A stretch of 64,000 nt of DNA from Oribacterium asaccharolyticum ACB7 (GCF_000238075.1 NZ_JH414506.1:271141-335140); one strand, 5' to 3'. Shown: positions 16,130-25,819, counted from the stretch's first letter. Numbers and translations are program-made. The notes: a model not told the origin generated them from the letters alone.

Positions 16130-17137
16130 CTACTCCAGTACAAATCCATACTTTAAGGGATCATTTTTCTCCATCACAAAATGGTTAAATGCAGTGATAT
16201 AGGCCGATCCGGTAATTTGCGGAATAACCGCATCATATCCTCCCACCTTCGCGGTATCCAGAATTTTTCCTTCAAAAATAGTCCCCAGAATAGACTCGTA
16301 GTAAAACGGCTCTCCGACCTTTAACTCTCCTCTCGCAAAAAGAGTTGCCATCTTAGCGGAAGTTCCTGTCCCGCAGGGAGAGCGATCCACCTGTCCTTTC
16401 CCGAAAACCACGCAATTCTTTAATGTTGCTCCCTTTGTTTCCGTTTCAGACCACCACTCTACCAGATCCACCGTATGAATATGAGAAAGGGTGGGATGCA
16501 TCACCGGAATCTCTCGATTGATGATTTCCCGCAAGGCGATTCCCAGCTCTTTTAACTTCTCCGCATTTTCCGGAACGATGGAAAGCCCCACCTGCTCGGC
16601 TTTTACAATGGCGAAGAAAGATCCTCCGAACGAAATATCAAAGCGAATTCTCCCGTATCCGGGAAGCTCCACCTCCTGATCCTGTTTATAGAGAAAGGAG
16701 GGAACATTCTGAAAGCTGACTGTCTTCGCCTTATCCCCTTCCACCAAAACTTCGCCGTGAATCATTCCGGCAGGAGCTTCCTGCACAATCTTTGTAATCG
16801 GCTCGGTGACTTCCACCATCCCGGTCTCTACCGCTACTGTCATTGCCCCGATAGTACCGTGTCCGCACATGTTGAGGTATCCGCCTCCGTCCATGAAAAT
16901 GATACCGTAATCCGCTTCCTCTGTAGTGGGGGCGGTAAGAATGGCGCCGAACATATCATTGTGTCCTCGGGGCTCCAACATCAATGCAGTCCGAAGATAG
17001 TCCATCCGGCTCTCCAGCCATTCCTTCTTTTCCGGCATAGACTTTCCCGGAATCTTAGGGATTCCCCCTACGACAACTCTGGTTGACTCTCCTGCTGTAT
17101 GAGAGTCTACCGCATAAACACTTTTTGTTAATCCCAT
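16130..17137 (-). CDS. Proline racemase / 4-hydroxyproline epimerase family enzyme
   Basis: A cofactor-free two-base epimerase of 335 residues. Both catalytic cysteines are present: Cys91 in NMCGHGTIG and Cys255 in DRSPCGTGTSAK, so it should be a true epimerase and not the dehydratase variant in which one is lost. Members act on proline, trans-4-hydroxyproline or related imino acids. The motifs alone do not settle which. No proline reductase (prd) genes are nearby, which argues mildly against a simple Stickland role. It starts 22 bases after aroC and is followed at 18 bases by the membrane-protein genes. Confidence 0.88.
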   Translation of the reverse strand: MGLTKSVYAVDSHTAGESTRVVVGGIPKIPGKSMPEKKEWLESRMDYLRTALMLEPRGHNDMFGAILTAPTTEEADYGIIFMDGGGYLNMCGHGTIGAMTVAVETGMVEVTEPITKIVQEAPAGMIHGEVLVEGDKAKTVSFQNVPSFLYKQDQEVELPGYGRIRFDISFGGSFFAIVKAEQVGLSIVPENAEKLKELGIALREIINREIPVMHPTLSHIHTVDLVEWWSETETKGATLKNCVVFGKGQVDRSPCGTGTSAKMATLFARGELKVGEPFYYESILGTIFEGKILDTAKVGGYDAVIPQITGSAYITAFNHFVMEKNDPLKYGFVLE

Positions 17138-17159
17138 TCTTCTTTACCCCACCGCTACT

Positions 17160-18245
17160 CTATTCTTCTTTTCCATAAATCTTTTTGACATTTTCCAACT
17201 TGGAACTCATATTTTCCAGAAGACAGTCCAGAATCACAACTGCTGTCATGGCTTCCACAACGACACAGGCACGCTCCACAACCGTAGGATCATGTCTTCC
17301 CTTAATTTCTATCGTAATCGGCTCTCCGTCTTCCTTCACCGTTTTTTGTGCCTTACTGATGGATGGAGTCGGCTTAAAACTCGCTTTTAAGACTATTTCC
17401 GCACCGTCGCTCATTCCCCCAAGGATTCCACCGCTGTGATTGCTTTCTTTTCTCAGCCTTAAACATGCACTGTCCTTATTCAGTTCGTCATCTTCCTCTA
17501 CGAAAAAAGCATCGTTGTTTTCCGAACCAAGAGAACGGCTCACTAAGATGCCGTCTCCGATTTCTACCGCCTTTACCGCGCCTATGGACATCACCGCCTG
17601 CGCCAGACGGGCATCCAGCTTATCAAACACCGGCTCTCCGATTCCCGGGCAAAGCCCGTTTACTTTGCAGGTTACAACACCGCCCGCGGAATCGCCTTCC
17701 GCCCGAAGCGATAAAATTCGCCGATCCGCTTCTTCCTTTCCCTCGGAAGTAGCAAGACTGATTCCGGCAAGCTCACTGACTTCCGCTTCCACCGTAATGT
17801 GAAGTTCCTGTAAAAGTTTCTTTGCTATAGCTCCCGCTGCCACTCTACTGAGAGTTTCTCTTCCTGAAGAACGCCCCCCTCCGCGATAATCCCGAAAACC
17901 GTACTTACTGAAAAAACCGTAATCGGCATGCCCCGGCCTGAAGCTCTCCGCAATCGCTCCATAATCCTTCGATCGCTGGTCTTCATTTCGTACCAAAAGC
18001 GCAATCGGTGTTCCGGTTGTGCGCCCGCAAAAAGTACCGGACAGGATTTCCACCCTGTCTTCCTCTTTTCTCTGAGTCATCTTTAAATTTTTACCGGGTC
18101 TTCTTCTCTCCAAGTACGGCTGAATATCCTCTTCCGAAAGAGGAAGTCCCGCAGGACAGCCGTCTACAATAACACCCAAGGCTTTCCCATGAGACTCCCC
18201 AAAGGTACTGATACGGAAAATTTTTCCAAAACTGCTTCCGCCCAT
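17160..18245 (-). CDS. aroC: Chorismate synthase
   Basis: The last enzyme of the shikimate pathway. It converts 5-enolpyruvylshikimate-3-phosphate to chorismate and needs reduced FMN. From the chosen start (361 residues) the family opening [20 protein letters not shown] is intact, as are [30 protein letters not shown] and [14 protein letters not shown]. The start at 18245 has AAGGAG at proper distance; an in-frame ATG at 18344 would add 33 residues foreign to the family and overlap the upstream gene. No other aro genes are adjacent. It lies in a run of minus-strand genes with short gaps between a lactonase-like gene and a racemase-family gene. Confidence 0.96.
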   Translation of the reverse strand: MGGSSFGKIFRISTFGESHGKALGVIVDGCPAGLPLSEEDIQPYLERRRPGKNLKMTQRKEEDRVEILSGTFCGRTTGTPIALLVRNEDQRSKDYGAIAESFRPGHADYGFFSKYGFRDYRGGGRSSGRETLSRVAAGAIAKKLLQELHITVEAEVSELAGISLATSEGKEEADRRILSLRAEGDSAGGVVTCKVNGLCPGIGEPVFDKLDARLAQAVMSIGAVKAVEIGDGILVSRSLGSENNDAFFVEEDDELNKDSACLRLRKESNHSGGILGGMSDGAEIVLKASFKPTPSISKAQKTVKEDGEPITIEIKGRHDPTVVERACVVVEAMTAVVILDCLLENMSSKLENVKKIYGKEE

Positions 18246-18313
18246 ACTACTCCTTAAAAATTTTTCACTCTCCCATCCACCGCTAATCCGGTCTGCAATC
18301 CGTGAATCGTCTT

Positions 18314-19384
18314 CTAGCCCGTACACTTTACCATGCAAATACAATTCGGCTCGTCTATCGCCAGTTCCCTTGCGCTCATGGAAAGAAGGCCGTGCTCATA
18401 ATCCACATTCAGGAAGGTAATGGTTCCGCTCTCATTGTTTGCCACCGCAATGTGCTTTTCATCCGGGAAGATACAGAAATCCTTCGGATACTCTCCGCCA
18501 ATCGGCAAGCTTCCCTTCATGGTCAAAAGTCCCGTCTTAAAATCTCTTCCGTAAATGGAAATCGTATTAATCCCCGCATTGGAAACAAAGAGGTGCGAGG
18601 CTTCAGTATCCGGTGAAAAACGCATTTGACAAGCAGCAATCAGAGGGTCTCTGTCCTTTTCATTGAAGGTGGAAATCGTCTGAATCTTCTCGAAGGAAAC
18701 CTCATCTCCATCCTCTTCTTCATGAAATGCATAGACATCGATTACATTTTTTAATTCATAAAGAAGGTACAGATACCTTCTATCCGGGCTAAAACGGAAA
18801 TGTCTCGGACCGGATTGCAATTCACAGCGGAGGGTATCAATCTGGCGCATCCTGCCGTCCGCCTTGTCAAAACGAAATACCTTAACCTGATCTATTCCCA
18901 GGTCCGCAATCAAAATGTACTTCTGGTCATCGGTCATTCTTGCACAGGAAATATGGGGGCGGAAAGTTCGCTCCGCAACGGAACCGATTCCCTGATCATA
19001 TACACCGTCAATAATATCTCCCACCGAACCGTCCGGATTCAAAGAGAGTAAAGTGGCTTTTCCATCATGATAACCGGAGACCATGAGATACTTCCCGCTC
19101 TTATCTACAGAAAGATGACATCCTCTCATTCCGCGAATGTTTTTTGTGTTTAATTTGCTTAATCCTCCGTTTCCCATGATACGGAAGGCAATAACACCTT
19201 CGTCCGCTATGGAATAGAGTGTTTTTTCATCTCTGGATGCCACCATATAGGAGGAATTGTTTACTTCAACTTCCGTCCGCTTCGTAAACTTTCCCCTCTC
19301 CATATCCACATCACAGATGGTAATTCCCTTTGCCGAACCCGTGTAAGAATAAGAACCTATATAAGCCACATATTTTGAGCGCAT
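18314..19384 (-). CDS. Lactonase-family seven-bladed beta-propeller protein
   Basis: A 356-residue protein of the lactonase family that includes 6-phosphogluconolactonase of the YbhE/Pgl type. The start MRSKYVAYIGSYSYTGSAKG, the repeated blades (each about 45-50 residues with patterns such as DKSGKYLMVSGYHDGKATLL), and SGPRHFRFSPDRRYLYLLYE are typical. It has no signal peptide and should be cytoplasmic. Many members are only loosely assigned, so the substrate (6-phosphogluconolactone or another sugar lactone) is inference. GGGGGAAG precedes the start. It heads the run aroC-racemase-membrane proteins with a 68-base gap. Confidence 0.82.
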   Translation of the reverse strand: MRSKYVAYIGSYSYTGSAKGITICDVDMERGKFTKRTEVEVNNSSYMVASRDEKTLYSIADEGVIAFRIMGNGGLSKLNTKNIRGMRGCHLSVDKSGKYLMVSGYHDGKATLLSLNPDGSVGDIIDGVYDQGIGSVAERTFRPHISCARMTDDQKYILIADLGIDQVKVFRFDKADGRMRQIDTLRCELQSGPRHFRFSPDRRYLYLLYELKNVIDVYAFHEEEDGDEVSFEKIQTISTFNEKDRDPLIAACQMRFSPDTEASHLFVSNAGINTISIYGRDFKTGLLTMKGSLPIGGEYPKDFCIFPDEKHIAVANNESGTITFLNVDYEHGLLSMSARELAIDEPNCICMVKCTG

Positions 19385-19522
19385 GATCTTCCCCCTTTGA
19401 CACTGAGTACTTGCTGTTTCGTTGCTTTATATTCTAGCAAAATTTATGCCCCGTTAATAGCTTTTTTTACAGCCTCCTTACTTTTATTCCAATTTTTCCT
19501 GAAATCCTTCCATTTCCGCTGT

Positions 19523-21247
19523 CTAGCCTGCATAAGCCATGCCTTCAAAGAGTTCCTCCGCCTCTACTCCGTTTACTTTCGTTATCCAATTCTCCATATC
19601 CCGTTCCATTCGAATCCTGTAAAGCGGACCGTTATAATCGAATTGACCGGAATCATTTAACTTATAGTAACTGCTGTCTCCTCCCCAGTTTTCTTTATCC
19701 ACATATTTTTCTTCAATAATCCGCATGTCGACAAAGCTTTCGTTGTCGCTATACAGAAACAGAAGGTAGGAATTTGCAGGAATAACACTTTCTTTTACCA
19801 CATTTCCTTTAGCATCCACTTCCGGGGCGGGAATATCCTTAAGGGTTCTCAGAACATGGTTACTGGTGACTCTGTATCTGTTTCCGTCAGGTCTTGGATA
19901 AGCCTCCTTATCCAGCACCCAATCAATTTCTACCGAATTGGTACTTAAAACATCATTTCTCCCTGATCCGCAAAAGCCCGCCGCATCACTGAAATTCTCC
20001 TCTTCATAGCGGTGCGTTTCAATATTTCCCTCATTTCTCCAGGTATAGTATTTGGTCGAAAGGTCCGTTGCCCAATATTCTCCTTCCTTTTTTTCCATCG
20101 TAGAAAGGTCCAATCGATAAAGAAGGGTTATATCGTCCTCTGCACTCACAAATACGTACATATAATATTTTCCGGACTTCTTAACAATATAGGCTCTTCC
20201 GTCAAAGCCCTCCAGAGGTTCGCTTTCTCTGCCGCTTGCAACAGCGGAAAAATCCAGATACGCACTGTTTGCATCTTCACTTTTCTTCTTAAGGTAAACC
20301 GCTTCCCTCTTGCCGTCTCCGTCTATATCCAAATCCAGATGCATGTCACCAATAAGAGGGATGACATAGTCCTCTTCCGTCTTCGTATATCTTTCTTCAA
20401 ATACATTCCTTGCTTCCTCAAAATATACCGTAAGGACTGCCGGCTCCCTACGAGACTTTCCGTATTCATAAATATCGAGATAAACGGAAACGCCTTCCTG
20501 ATTGACCGTCCACGTAAGCTCACTCCCCTTTTCCTTAATCTTATCAAGAAGCTCCGGCGGAAATTCGGTATCCGTTCCAACTGACTCTTTGGCTCTTTTT
20601 TCCGCCAGCATGAAAAATTTGTCCGTATCCTTCACTACATCGGAAAAGCTGAGTCTTTTTCCGCTTCTTGTATCAAAATTCATAGCACTTCGACTATATT
20701 CCATTCCGCTTCCGGTATAATCGGTTGACTTGGAAAGGAGAACGCTGACAATTGCCTTGTCTGCCCGAATAAGTTCGCAATTCGTCTTACTTTCCGGCGT
20801 ATTCCCCGAGGAACTGAGCACATTCTTCTTGGCTTCCTCGGAAGAGTTACTGCTATTTTCCAATTCCGCACGTTCTTTTTGATAAAGTTCCTCTACCTCT
20901 TTGTTGTATTCCGCAAAGGCCTTGTCAAGCGCCTTGAATGCTTTTCCTTCCTTCAATTTTAGTTTTGTGCTTTCAATTTGATATAAGTAGTGGTAGTCCG
21001 AATCACTGTGCGTCTCTCCCTCCACTGCAAAAAGAATATGAGGCAGACCTCGAAGCACAGCTTCTTCCCCGTCTTCTTCCGCCTTCTTTTCCTTTTCTCC
21101 CCTTCGTTCTTCTTTGTCCTTTTTCTTTGTTTGCTCCCGTTCTTCCGTTTCCTTTCTTGTATCCTCCTTTTCCGCTCTCTTACAAGCTGTCGGAACAAGG
21201 CAAAGAAGTAAAAGCAAAATCGCAACGGTTCTGTATCTAAGTTTCAT
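19523..21247 (-). CDS. RsiV-like lipoprotein with DUF3298-type domain
   Basis: A surface lipoprotein of 574 residues. From the start at 21247 (AGGAGG six bases upstream) it begins with a lipid signal peptide, LLLLLCLVPTAC, with the lipidated Cys at 22. Then comes a Lys/Glu-rich linker to about residue 70. The region from about 75 to 300 resembles the DUF4163/DUF3298 pair of anti-sigma factor RsiV and the PdaC N-terminal part (ADKAIVSVLLSKSTDYTGSG; RSGKRLSFSDVV). The rest contains DIDGDGKREAVYLKKKS, an FG-GAP-like calcium-type motif, and ends in a further domain. No sigma factor gene is adjacent and no cytoplasmic anti-sigma part is present, so lysozyme or cell-wall binding is only a guess. 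Confidence 0.7.
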   Translation of the reverse strand: MKLRYRTVAILLLLLCLVPTACKRAEKEDTRKETEEREQTKKKDKEERRGEKEKKAEEDGEEAVLRGLPHILFAVEGETHSDSDYHYLYQIESTKLKLKEGKAFKALDKAFAEYNKEVEELYQKERAELENSSNSSEEAKKNVLSSSGNTPESKTNCELIRADKAIVSVLLSKSTDYTGSGMEYSRSAMNFDTRSGKRLSFSDVVKDTDKFFMLAEKRAKESVGTDTEFPPELLDKIKEKGSELTWTVNQEGVSVYLDIYEYGKSRREPAVLTVYFEEARNVFEERYTKTEEDYVIPLIGDMHLDLDIDGDGKREAVYLKKKSEDANSAYLDFSAVASGRESEPLEGFDGRAYIVKKSGKYYMYVFVSAEDDITLLYRLDLSTMEKKEGEYWATDLSTKYYTWRNEGNIETHRYEEENFSDAAGFCGSGRNDVLSTNSVEIDWVLDKEAYPRPDGNRYRVTSNHVLRTLKDIPAPEVDAKGNVVKESVIPANSYLLFLYSDNESFVDMRIIEEKYVDKENWGGDSSYYKLNDSGQFDYNGPLYRIRMERDMENWITKVNGVEAEELFEGMAYAG

Positions 21248-21341
21248 CTCATCCTCCTGCTTTCCTCTCAACGAGAACCGACACGCTCTCAAGTGGTCCT
21301 CGCTAAGAAGAAAGATAATTTTTCGTAAATTGTTTTTTATT

Positions 21342-21590
21342 TTAACATTTTTCATCGGCATTTTGAACGGAATTTCCCTCGTTCGCATTTTTCTCTTCTC
21401 TTTCTGCCAGTTTTCTTTGAATATCCACAATATTTCTCCTTCCGAGATTTCGTACATTCGCTAAATCTTCTTCCGAAAGCATCTTCAGTTTCTCTACGCT
21501 GTCAACGCCCGCACGCTTTAAGCACTCATAAGAACGCACCATTAAATGTAATTCTTCAATCGGGGTAAATGTTTCCAAATTCTTTTCCAT
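21342..21590 (-). CDS. Stand-alone RNA polymerase alpha C-terminal-domain protein
   Basis: About 82 residues that match the alpha-CTD of RNA polymerase and little else: TPIEELHLMVRSYECLKRAGVDSVEKLKMLSEEDL followed by NVRNLGRRNIVDIQRKL, the helix-hairpin-helix that in true RpoA binds UP elements and activators. No N-terminal dimerisation domain exists, so it cannot replace RpoA. The start at 21590 is preferred: an in-frame ATG at 21716 would place the first 30 codons inside the terminator hairpin of the upstream operon, and one at 21614 lacks a ribosome site. It might act as a transcription modulator or decoy; that is inference. It precedes the RsiV-like gene by 94 bases. Confidence 0.75.
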   Translation of the reverse strand: MEKNLETFTPIEELHLMVRSYECLKRAGVDSVEKLKMLSEEDLANVRNLGRRNIVDIQRKLAEREEKNANEGNSVQNADEKC

Positions 21591-21650
21591 CTCTCTTTTC
21601 CTTTCTTTGTCCATCAATTCGTTTACGGGTATCGTTTTAAAAAACAGCGC

Positions 21651-21731
21651 AAAAAAACCGCTGTTTCGATGGAGCTTCGAAAGGACAGACTCCCCCCTCG
21701 GAGCTCCAATCGACATACATCAAAACAGCGG
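21651..21731 (-). terminator. Large terminator hairpin after potD
   Basis: On the minus strand CCGCTGTTT (21723-21731) pairs with AAACAGCGG (21658-21666), and inside it TCGATTGGAGCT pairs with AGCTCCATCGA. Seven T residues follow. The stem-loop is about 74 nt, much longer than needed for termination. It lies 120 bases after potD and before the alpha-CTD gene. Confidence 0.8.
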
Positions 21732-21854
21732 CTTCTAATTAACCGATTCAATTTTCAAAGCTGATAATACAGTAGAAAACAGGAATTGACAAGCGGTATT
21801 CTCATTTTTTCCGATGATATTTTTATTTTCTCCGATGATATTTTTCAGCCATCT

Positions 21855-23024
21855 CTACGATGCCTTCAATATCTTCCAGCGATTATTATACTTGGCCTCA
21901 TTTTCCTCTCCAAGGTAAGTATAGACCTCTCCCTTTTTCAGGACCTCTTTCATATCCGGGAAAACGGCTTTATTTTCCGTATAGCTCTTATCCAAAAGAG
22001 CAAGGGCACCCACGTTTGGCGTAGGATAAGTAATGTACTCGAAGTTCTTTGCAGCAATGTCCGGACGACAAAGGAAATCCATCCACTTCTCCGCATTTTC
22101 CTTATGTTTTGCATTCCAAGGAATCACCCAGCCGTCAAACCAGACATTCGTTCCTTCCTCCGGAATGGCATAGTCAATTTCAACATCGGTTCCCTCCAGT
22201 TCTCCCTGCACATAGAGAATTTCCCCGGAATAGATGACACCGACCGCAGCCTCTTCTCCAATCATCTTATCTCTTACCTGATCCACCACATAGGCCTGTA
22301 CCAGGGGCTTCTGTTTGATCAAGTCTTGTAAGGCTTCATCCAGCTCCGCATCACTCACGGTATTCATGGAATGCCCCTCTTTTTTCAGAGCCACCATAAA
22401 GGCATCCCGCACAGAATCCTGCATGAGAATCTCTCCCTTTAACTTCGGATTCCATAAATCCGCCCACTTGGTCGGGTAGGGCACACCGAGATCGTCCAGC
22501 ATTTTCTTGTTATAAAGAATCCCTACCGTCCCCGTAGTGTAGGGCACAACATATTTGTTTCCCGGGTCGAACTGCTCACACATCTTCATGTAGTCCTTCC
22601 CGATTTCCTTAATGTTTGGGACATTGTTAAAGTCGACCTCCTGCAAGAGATGATTCTGCATCATTTTTTCTATCATATAGTCGGAAGGACAAACCGCATC
22701 ATAAACCACCCCTCCTGCCTGAATTACCGGATACATCTCCTCGTTGGTTTCAAAGGTATCATAAATTACTTTGATTCCCGTTTCCTCCTCGAAAAGCTTC
22801 GGTACCTCAGGGTCAATATACTCTCCCGCATTGTACACCATAACGACATTGTCGCCCTGTGCATCCGCCTGTCCTTCTTGCTCTGTTGTGTCTGTATTAT
22901 TCTTTCCGCATGCTACAAAAAAAACGGACGTAAGACAAATGCAAAGCAGCGAAAGAACTGCAATCTTACGAGAGCGTCCGCAGACGGATCGTTCTCCTTT
23001 TATATGTTTCATGATTTTTAACAT
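21855..23024 (-). CDS. potD: Spermidine/putrescine-binding lipoprotein PotD
   Basis: Substrate-binding protein of a polyamine ABC importer, 389 residues. The signal peptide ends in FFVAC with the lipidated Cys at 39. The mature protein starts with a Gln/Asp-rich linker and continues with VVMVYNAGEYIDPEVPKLFE, the family opening. Later blocks (CPSDYMIEKMMQNHLL; PYTTGTVGILYNKKML; WFDGWVIPWNAKHKENAEKW) belong to the SBP_bac_8/PotD group. AAGGA lies seven bases before the start. Gene order potA-potB-potC-potD on one strand is the classical operon; the gap from potC is 52 bases. Spermidine or putrescine preference is not settled by sequence. Confidence 0.94.
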   Translation of the reverse strand: MLKIMKHIKGERSVCGRSRKIAVLSLLCICLTSVFFVACGKNNTDTTEQEGQADAQGDNVVMVYNAGEYIDPEVPKLFEEETGIKVIYDTFETNEEMYPVIQAGGVVYDAVCPSDYMIEKMMQNHLLQEVDFNNVPNIKEIGKDYMKMCEQFDPGNKYVVPYTTGTVGILYNKKMLDDLGVPYPTKWADLWNPKLKGEILMQDSVRDAFMVALKKEGHSMNTVSDAELDEALQDLIKQKPLVQAYVVDQVRDKMIGEEAAVGVIYSGEILYVQGELEGTDVEIDYAIPEEGTNVWFDGWVIPWNAKHKENAEKWMDFLCRPDIAAKNFEYITYPTPNVGALALLDKSYTENKAVFPDMKEVLKKGEVYTYLGEENEAKYNNRWKILKAS

Positions 23025-23076
23025 ATGATATTCCTTTTCCTGATTCTATATTTTTATACTTTATAAGAGCTGTGCT

Positions 23077-23877
23077 TTACGCAGTCCTCTCCTTCTTCCG
23101 CTCAAAAAACCCCGGTGCAAAGTTCGCACAAAGTAAAACCACAAAAACCGTCACAAAAATCAGGGTAGACAGGGCATACATCGTCGGCTTGATTCCCTTT
23201 CTTGCCTCGGAATACACAAGGGTGGAAATGGTATCGATACCCGCACCTCTGGTAAAGTGCGTAATGATAAAGTCATCGAGGCTCATGGTAAAGGCCAATA
23301 AAAAACCGGATAAAACTCCCGGCATAATATCCGGAAGCACCACCTTGAAAAAGGCATAAAGTGGGCTCGCCCCGAGGTCAAGAGCCGCCTCATAGCTTAC
23401 CTGCGAGCTCTGCCTGATCTTCGGAAGCACCGACAAAAGGACATAGGGCAGGTTAAAGGTAATATGGGAAATGAGTATCGTGTTAAATCCCAAGGTAAAG
23501 CGAAAAGCAATAAACATCAGCATTAAAGAAATACCGGTCACGATGTCGGCATTCAGCATCGGGACATTCGTCACCCCGATAATCAAATTTCTCGGCAACT
23601 TCTTCATTTTCCGAATCGCAATCGCCGCCATGGTTCCCAGCACTGTTGCAATAAAAGCAGACAAAAACGCAATAATCAGCGTATTCTTTAAGGCTTGCAA
23701 GATGGCCTCATCCTGAAACATCTCCGCATACCACCGGAGACTAAAGCCGGAAAAATGAGCCCTGCTTCGTCCCGCATTAAAGGAAAGCACGCTCAGCATA
23801 AATATAGGTGCATAAAGAAAAAGTACCACAAAGCCGAGATACCCGTTTTCCAGCCATTTTTTTCCTCTTTTTTCCAT
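23077..23877 (-). CDS. potC: Polyamine ABC transporter permease PotC
   Basis: An integral membrane subunit of 266 residues with six predicted helices. The coupling motif that contacts PotA is at about 170-190 (YEAALDLGASPLYAFFKVVL, the EAA loop). FLLAFTMSLDDFIITHFTRG after it is characteristic of PotC. The start codon overlaps the TGA of potB by one base (TGATG), so translation is coupled. It works with PotB, PotA and PotD to import spermidine or putrescine. Confidence 0.94.
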   Translation of the reverse strand: MEKRGKKWLENGYLGFVVLFLYAPIFMLSVLSFNAGRSRAHFSGFSLRWYAEMFQDEAILQALKNTLIIAFLSAFIATVLGTMAAIAIRKMKKLPRNLIIGVTNVPMLNADIVTGISLMLMFIAFRFTLGFNTILISHITFNLPYVLLSVLPKIRQSSQVSYEAALDLGASPLYAFFKVVLPDIMPGVLSGFLLAFTMSLDDFIITHFTRGAGIDTISTLVYSEARKGIKPTMYALSTLIFVTVFVVLLCANFAPGFFERKKERTA

Positions 23878-24695
23878 CAGAACATCGCCCCCTCTCCATT
23901 GTCATAGCGGGAAAGGATCGCCATGGAAAGAATGATAAAGAGCATGAGAATCATGGAAAGTCCGGAGCCTACATTCCAGTTGGAATTCGTCGTAAATTCC
24001 TGCTCGATGACATTTCCGATCAGGTAAATCTTTCCGCCTCCGAGGATGTTCGAAATGGCAAAGGTAGTCAATGCCGGAACAAAAACCATGGTCACTCCGG
24101 AAACAATACCCGGAACGGAAAGCGGTAAGATCACCTTCCAAAGCGTAGTGAAGAAGCTTGCACCAAGGTCATAAGCCGCATCAATCGTATTGTCGTCAAT
24201 TTTACTTAAAGTATTGTAAATCGGTAAAATCATAAAAGGCAAAAAGTCATAGACCATACCGAGAATGATGGCATAGGGGGTGTTAATCAGGTTTTGCCTC
24301 GGTAAATGGAGGAAGAGCAAAAATTCATTCAGCACTCCTTTTCTCTCGAGTAAGGTCTGCCACGCAAGAATCCGGAGCAGGGAATTCATCCACATAGGAA
24401 GAATAAAAACAAACGCCACAAAAGAGCCCTTCCCGATTTTCTTATTGCGAAGAATCAAAGCAAGCGGAAAAGCAAAAACAAAACAAAGCACCGTACTTGC
24501 AAAAGAAAGAAGCAGTGCCAAAACCAGGGGCTTGTAATTTTCCCACAGTAAAATCTGCCCAACATTTTCCAGCGTAAAGGTCCCGGACTTTGTCGTAAAG
24601 GCATAGTAAATCACCATTACCAACGGAATGACAATAAAACCACACATCCAAGTGAGGTAGGGTGTGGCCAGTAAGGTATTCTCTTTATTCTTCAA
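23877..24695 (-). CDS. potB: Polyamine ABC transporter permease PotB
   Basis: The second membrane subunit, 272 residues with six helices. The EAA coupling loop is at about 170-190 (IDAAYDLGASFFTTLWKVIL), preceded by GMVYDFLPFMILPIYNTLSKI and followed by SGVTMVFVPALTTFAISNIL, all typical for PotB. It overlaps the end of potA by 11 bases and potC by one. If the upstream frameshift silences PotA, this permease would lack its energy source unless another MalK/PotA-type ATPase substitutes. Confidence 0.94.
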   Translation of the reverse strand: MKNKENTLLATPYLTWMCGFIVIPLVMVIYYAFTTKSGTFTLENVGQILLWENYKPLVLALLLSFASTVLCFVFAFPLALILRNKKIGKGSFVAFVFILPMWMNSLLRILAWQTLLERKGVLNEFLLFLHLPRQNLINTPYAIILGMVYDFLPFMILPIYNTLSKIDDNTIDAAYDLGASFFTTLWKVILPLSVPGIVSGVTMVFVPALTTFAISNILGGGKIYLIGNVIEQEFTTNSNWNVGSGLSMILMLFIILSMAILSRYDNGEGAMF

Positions 24696-25768
24696 CGCCG
24701 ATAGCCTCCTCGTCCTCAGACTCGGGCTTATTCATAATCTGAATATTGGAAGGTCTGACATAGAGTCCCACCTTCTTTCCCGGCTCATGCATCTCCGTGG
24801 AATGCACTAACCACTCAAAGCCGTCTTCGGTGGTGCATTCCATCTCGTAGATTTCTCCTTTGAAAATGATGTGCGTCATCGTTCCCTTAAGAATCGCACG
24901 ATCGTCTCCGTCTTCCAAAATTTCCACGTCCTCCGGTCGGATTACCACGTCGACCGGCTTGTTTCTGCCAAAGCCCTCATCAATACAGGGGAAGTTTGCA
25001 CCAAAAATTTGTACCAGTCTATCTTCTAACATAACGCCCGGTACGATATTGGAATCGCCGATAAAATCCGCCACAAAAGCATTTTCCGGCTCATTGTAAA
25101 TCTGCTCGGGGGATCCGGCCTGCTGGATATAACCCTGATTCATCACCACCACATAATCGGACATAGTCAATGCCTCTTCCTGATCATGAGTGACATAGAT
25201 AAAGGTAATTCCCAATTCATTTTTCAAGCGAATCAGTTCGTATTGCATCTCCTGCCTAAGCTTTAAGTCCAAAGCCCCCAAGGGTTCGTCCAAAAGTAGG
25301 ACTCTGGGCTCATTCACGATCGCTCTTGCTATGGCAATTCTTTGCTGCTGTCCACCGGAAAGCGAAGTCACGGAACGTTTCTCATAGCCTTGTAAGTTCA
25401 CAAGCTTCAAGGCATATTGAATCTTATCCCGAATATACTCCTCCGTATTTTTTTCGTATTCTGAGTCCGAAGGCAATATTGTCCGCAATATTCATATGAG
25501 GAAATAAGGCATATTTCTGAAATACCGTATTTAACTGCCGTTTGTTCGCCGGCAAATTGGTAATGTCTTTTCCCTCAAATAATACCTGCCCTTTATCAGG
25601 CTGTACGAAGCCTCCGATGATACGAAGCGTAGTGGTCTTTCCGCAGCCCGAAGGTCCGAGCAAAGTCACAAAACTGTTCTCTCTTATGGAAAGGTTGAGA
25701 TCATCCAAAATCAACTCTCCATCAAAAGATTTGGTAATTCCCCTTAAATCAATCAGCGTTTTTTCCAA
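24685..25768 (-). pseudogene. potA: Polyamine ABC transporter ATPase PotA, broken by a one-base frameshift
   Basis: The ATPase of the polyamine importer lies in two frames. The first (25424-25768) carries Walker A ([12 protein letters not shown]), the Q loop ([10 protein letters not shown]) and reads to GLRIRKK before going off frame. The second (in frame to 24685) picks up with [15 protein letters not shown] and holds the signature LSGGQQQR, Walker B (VLLLDEPLGALD), the switch His (YVTHDQEEAL) and the TOBE-like C-terminal domain. The break is at a run of seven A on the coding strand (plus 25448-25454); six A would restore a normal PotA of about 360 residues. Assembly error, a recent mutation or slippage during transcription are all possible. 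The rest of the gene is intact, which argues against long decay. Confidence 0.85.
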
Positions 25769-25819
25769 CTCATAAAAACCCCCTTCTCTGTTTTTTACTG
25801 CAATGGCAGCAATGACCCT

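Noticed and set aside
16130..17137. Calling the racemase a Stickland PrdF
   Set aside because: Both catalytic cysteines fit, but no prd genes lie nearby, and sequence motifs alone do not separate proline racemase from 4-hydroxyproline epimerase.
25448..25454. Programmed -1 ribosomal frameshift in potA at A AAA AAA
   Set aside because: The heptamer fits a -1 slippery site, but a -1 shift leads into the wrong frame; the PotA frame needs +1 or loss of one base. Slippage by RNA polymerase remains possible.
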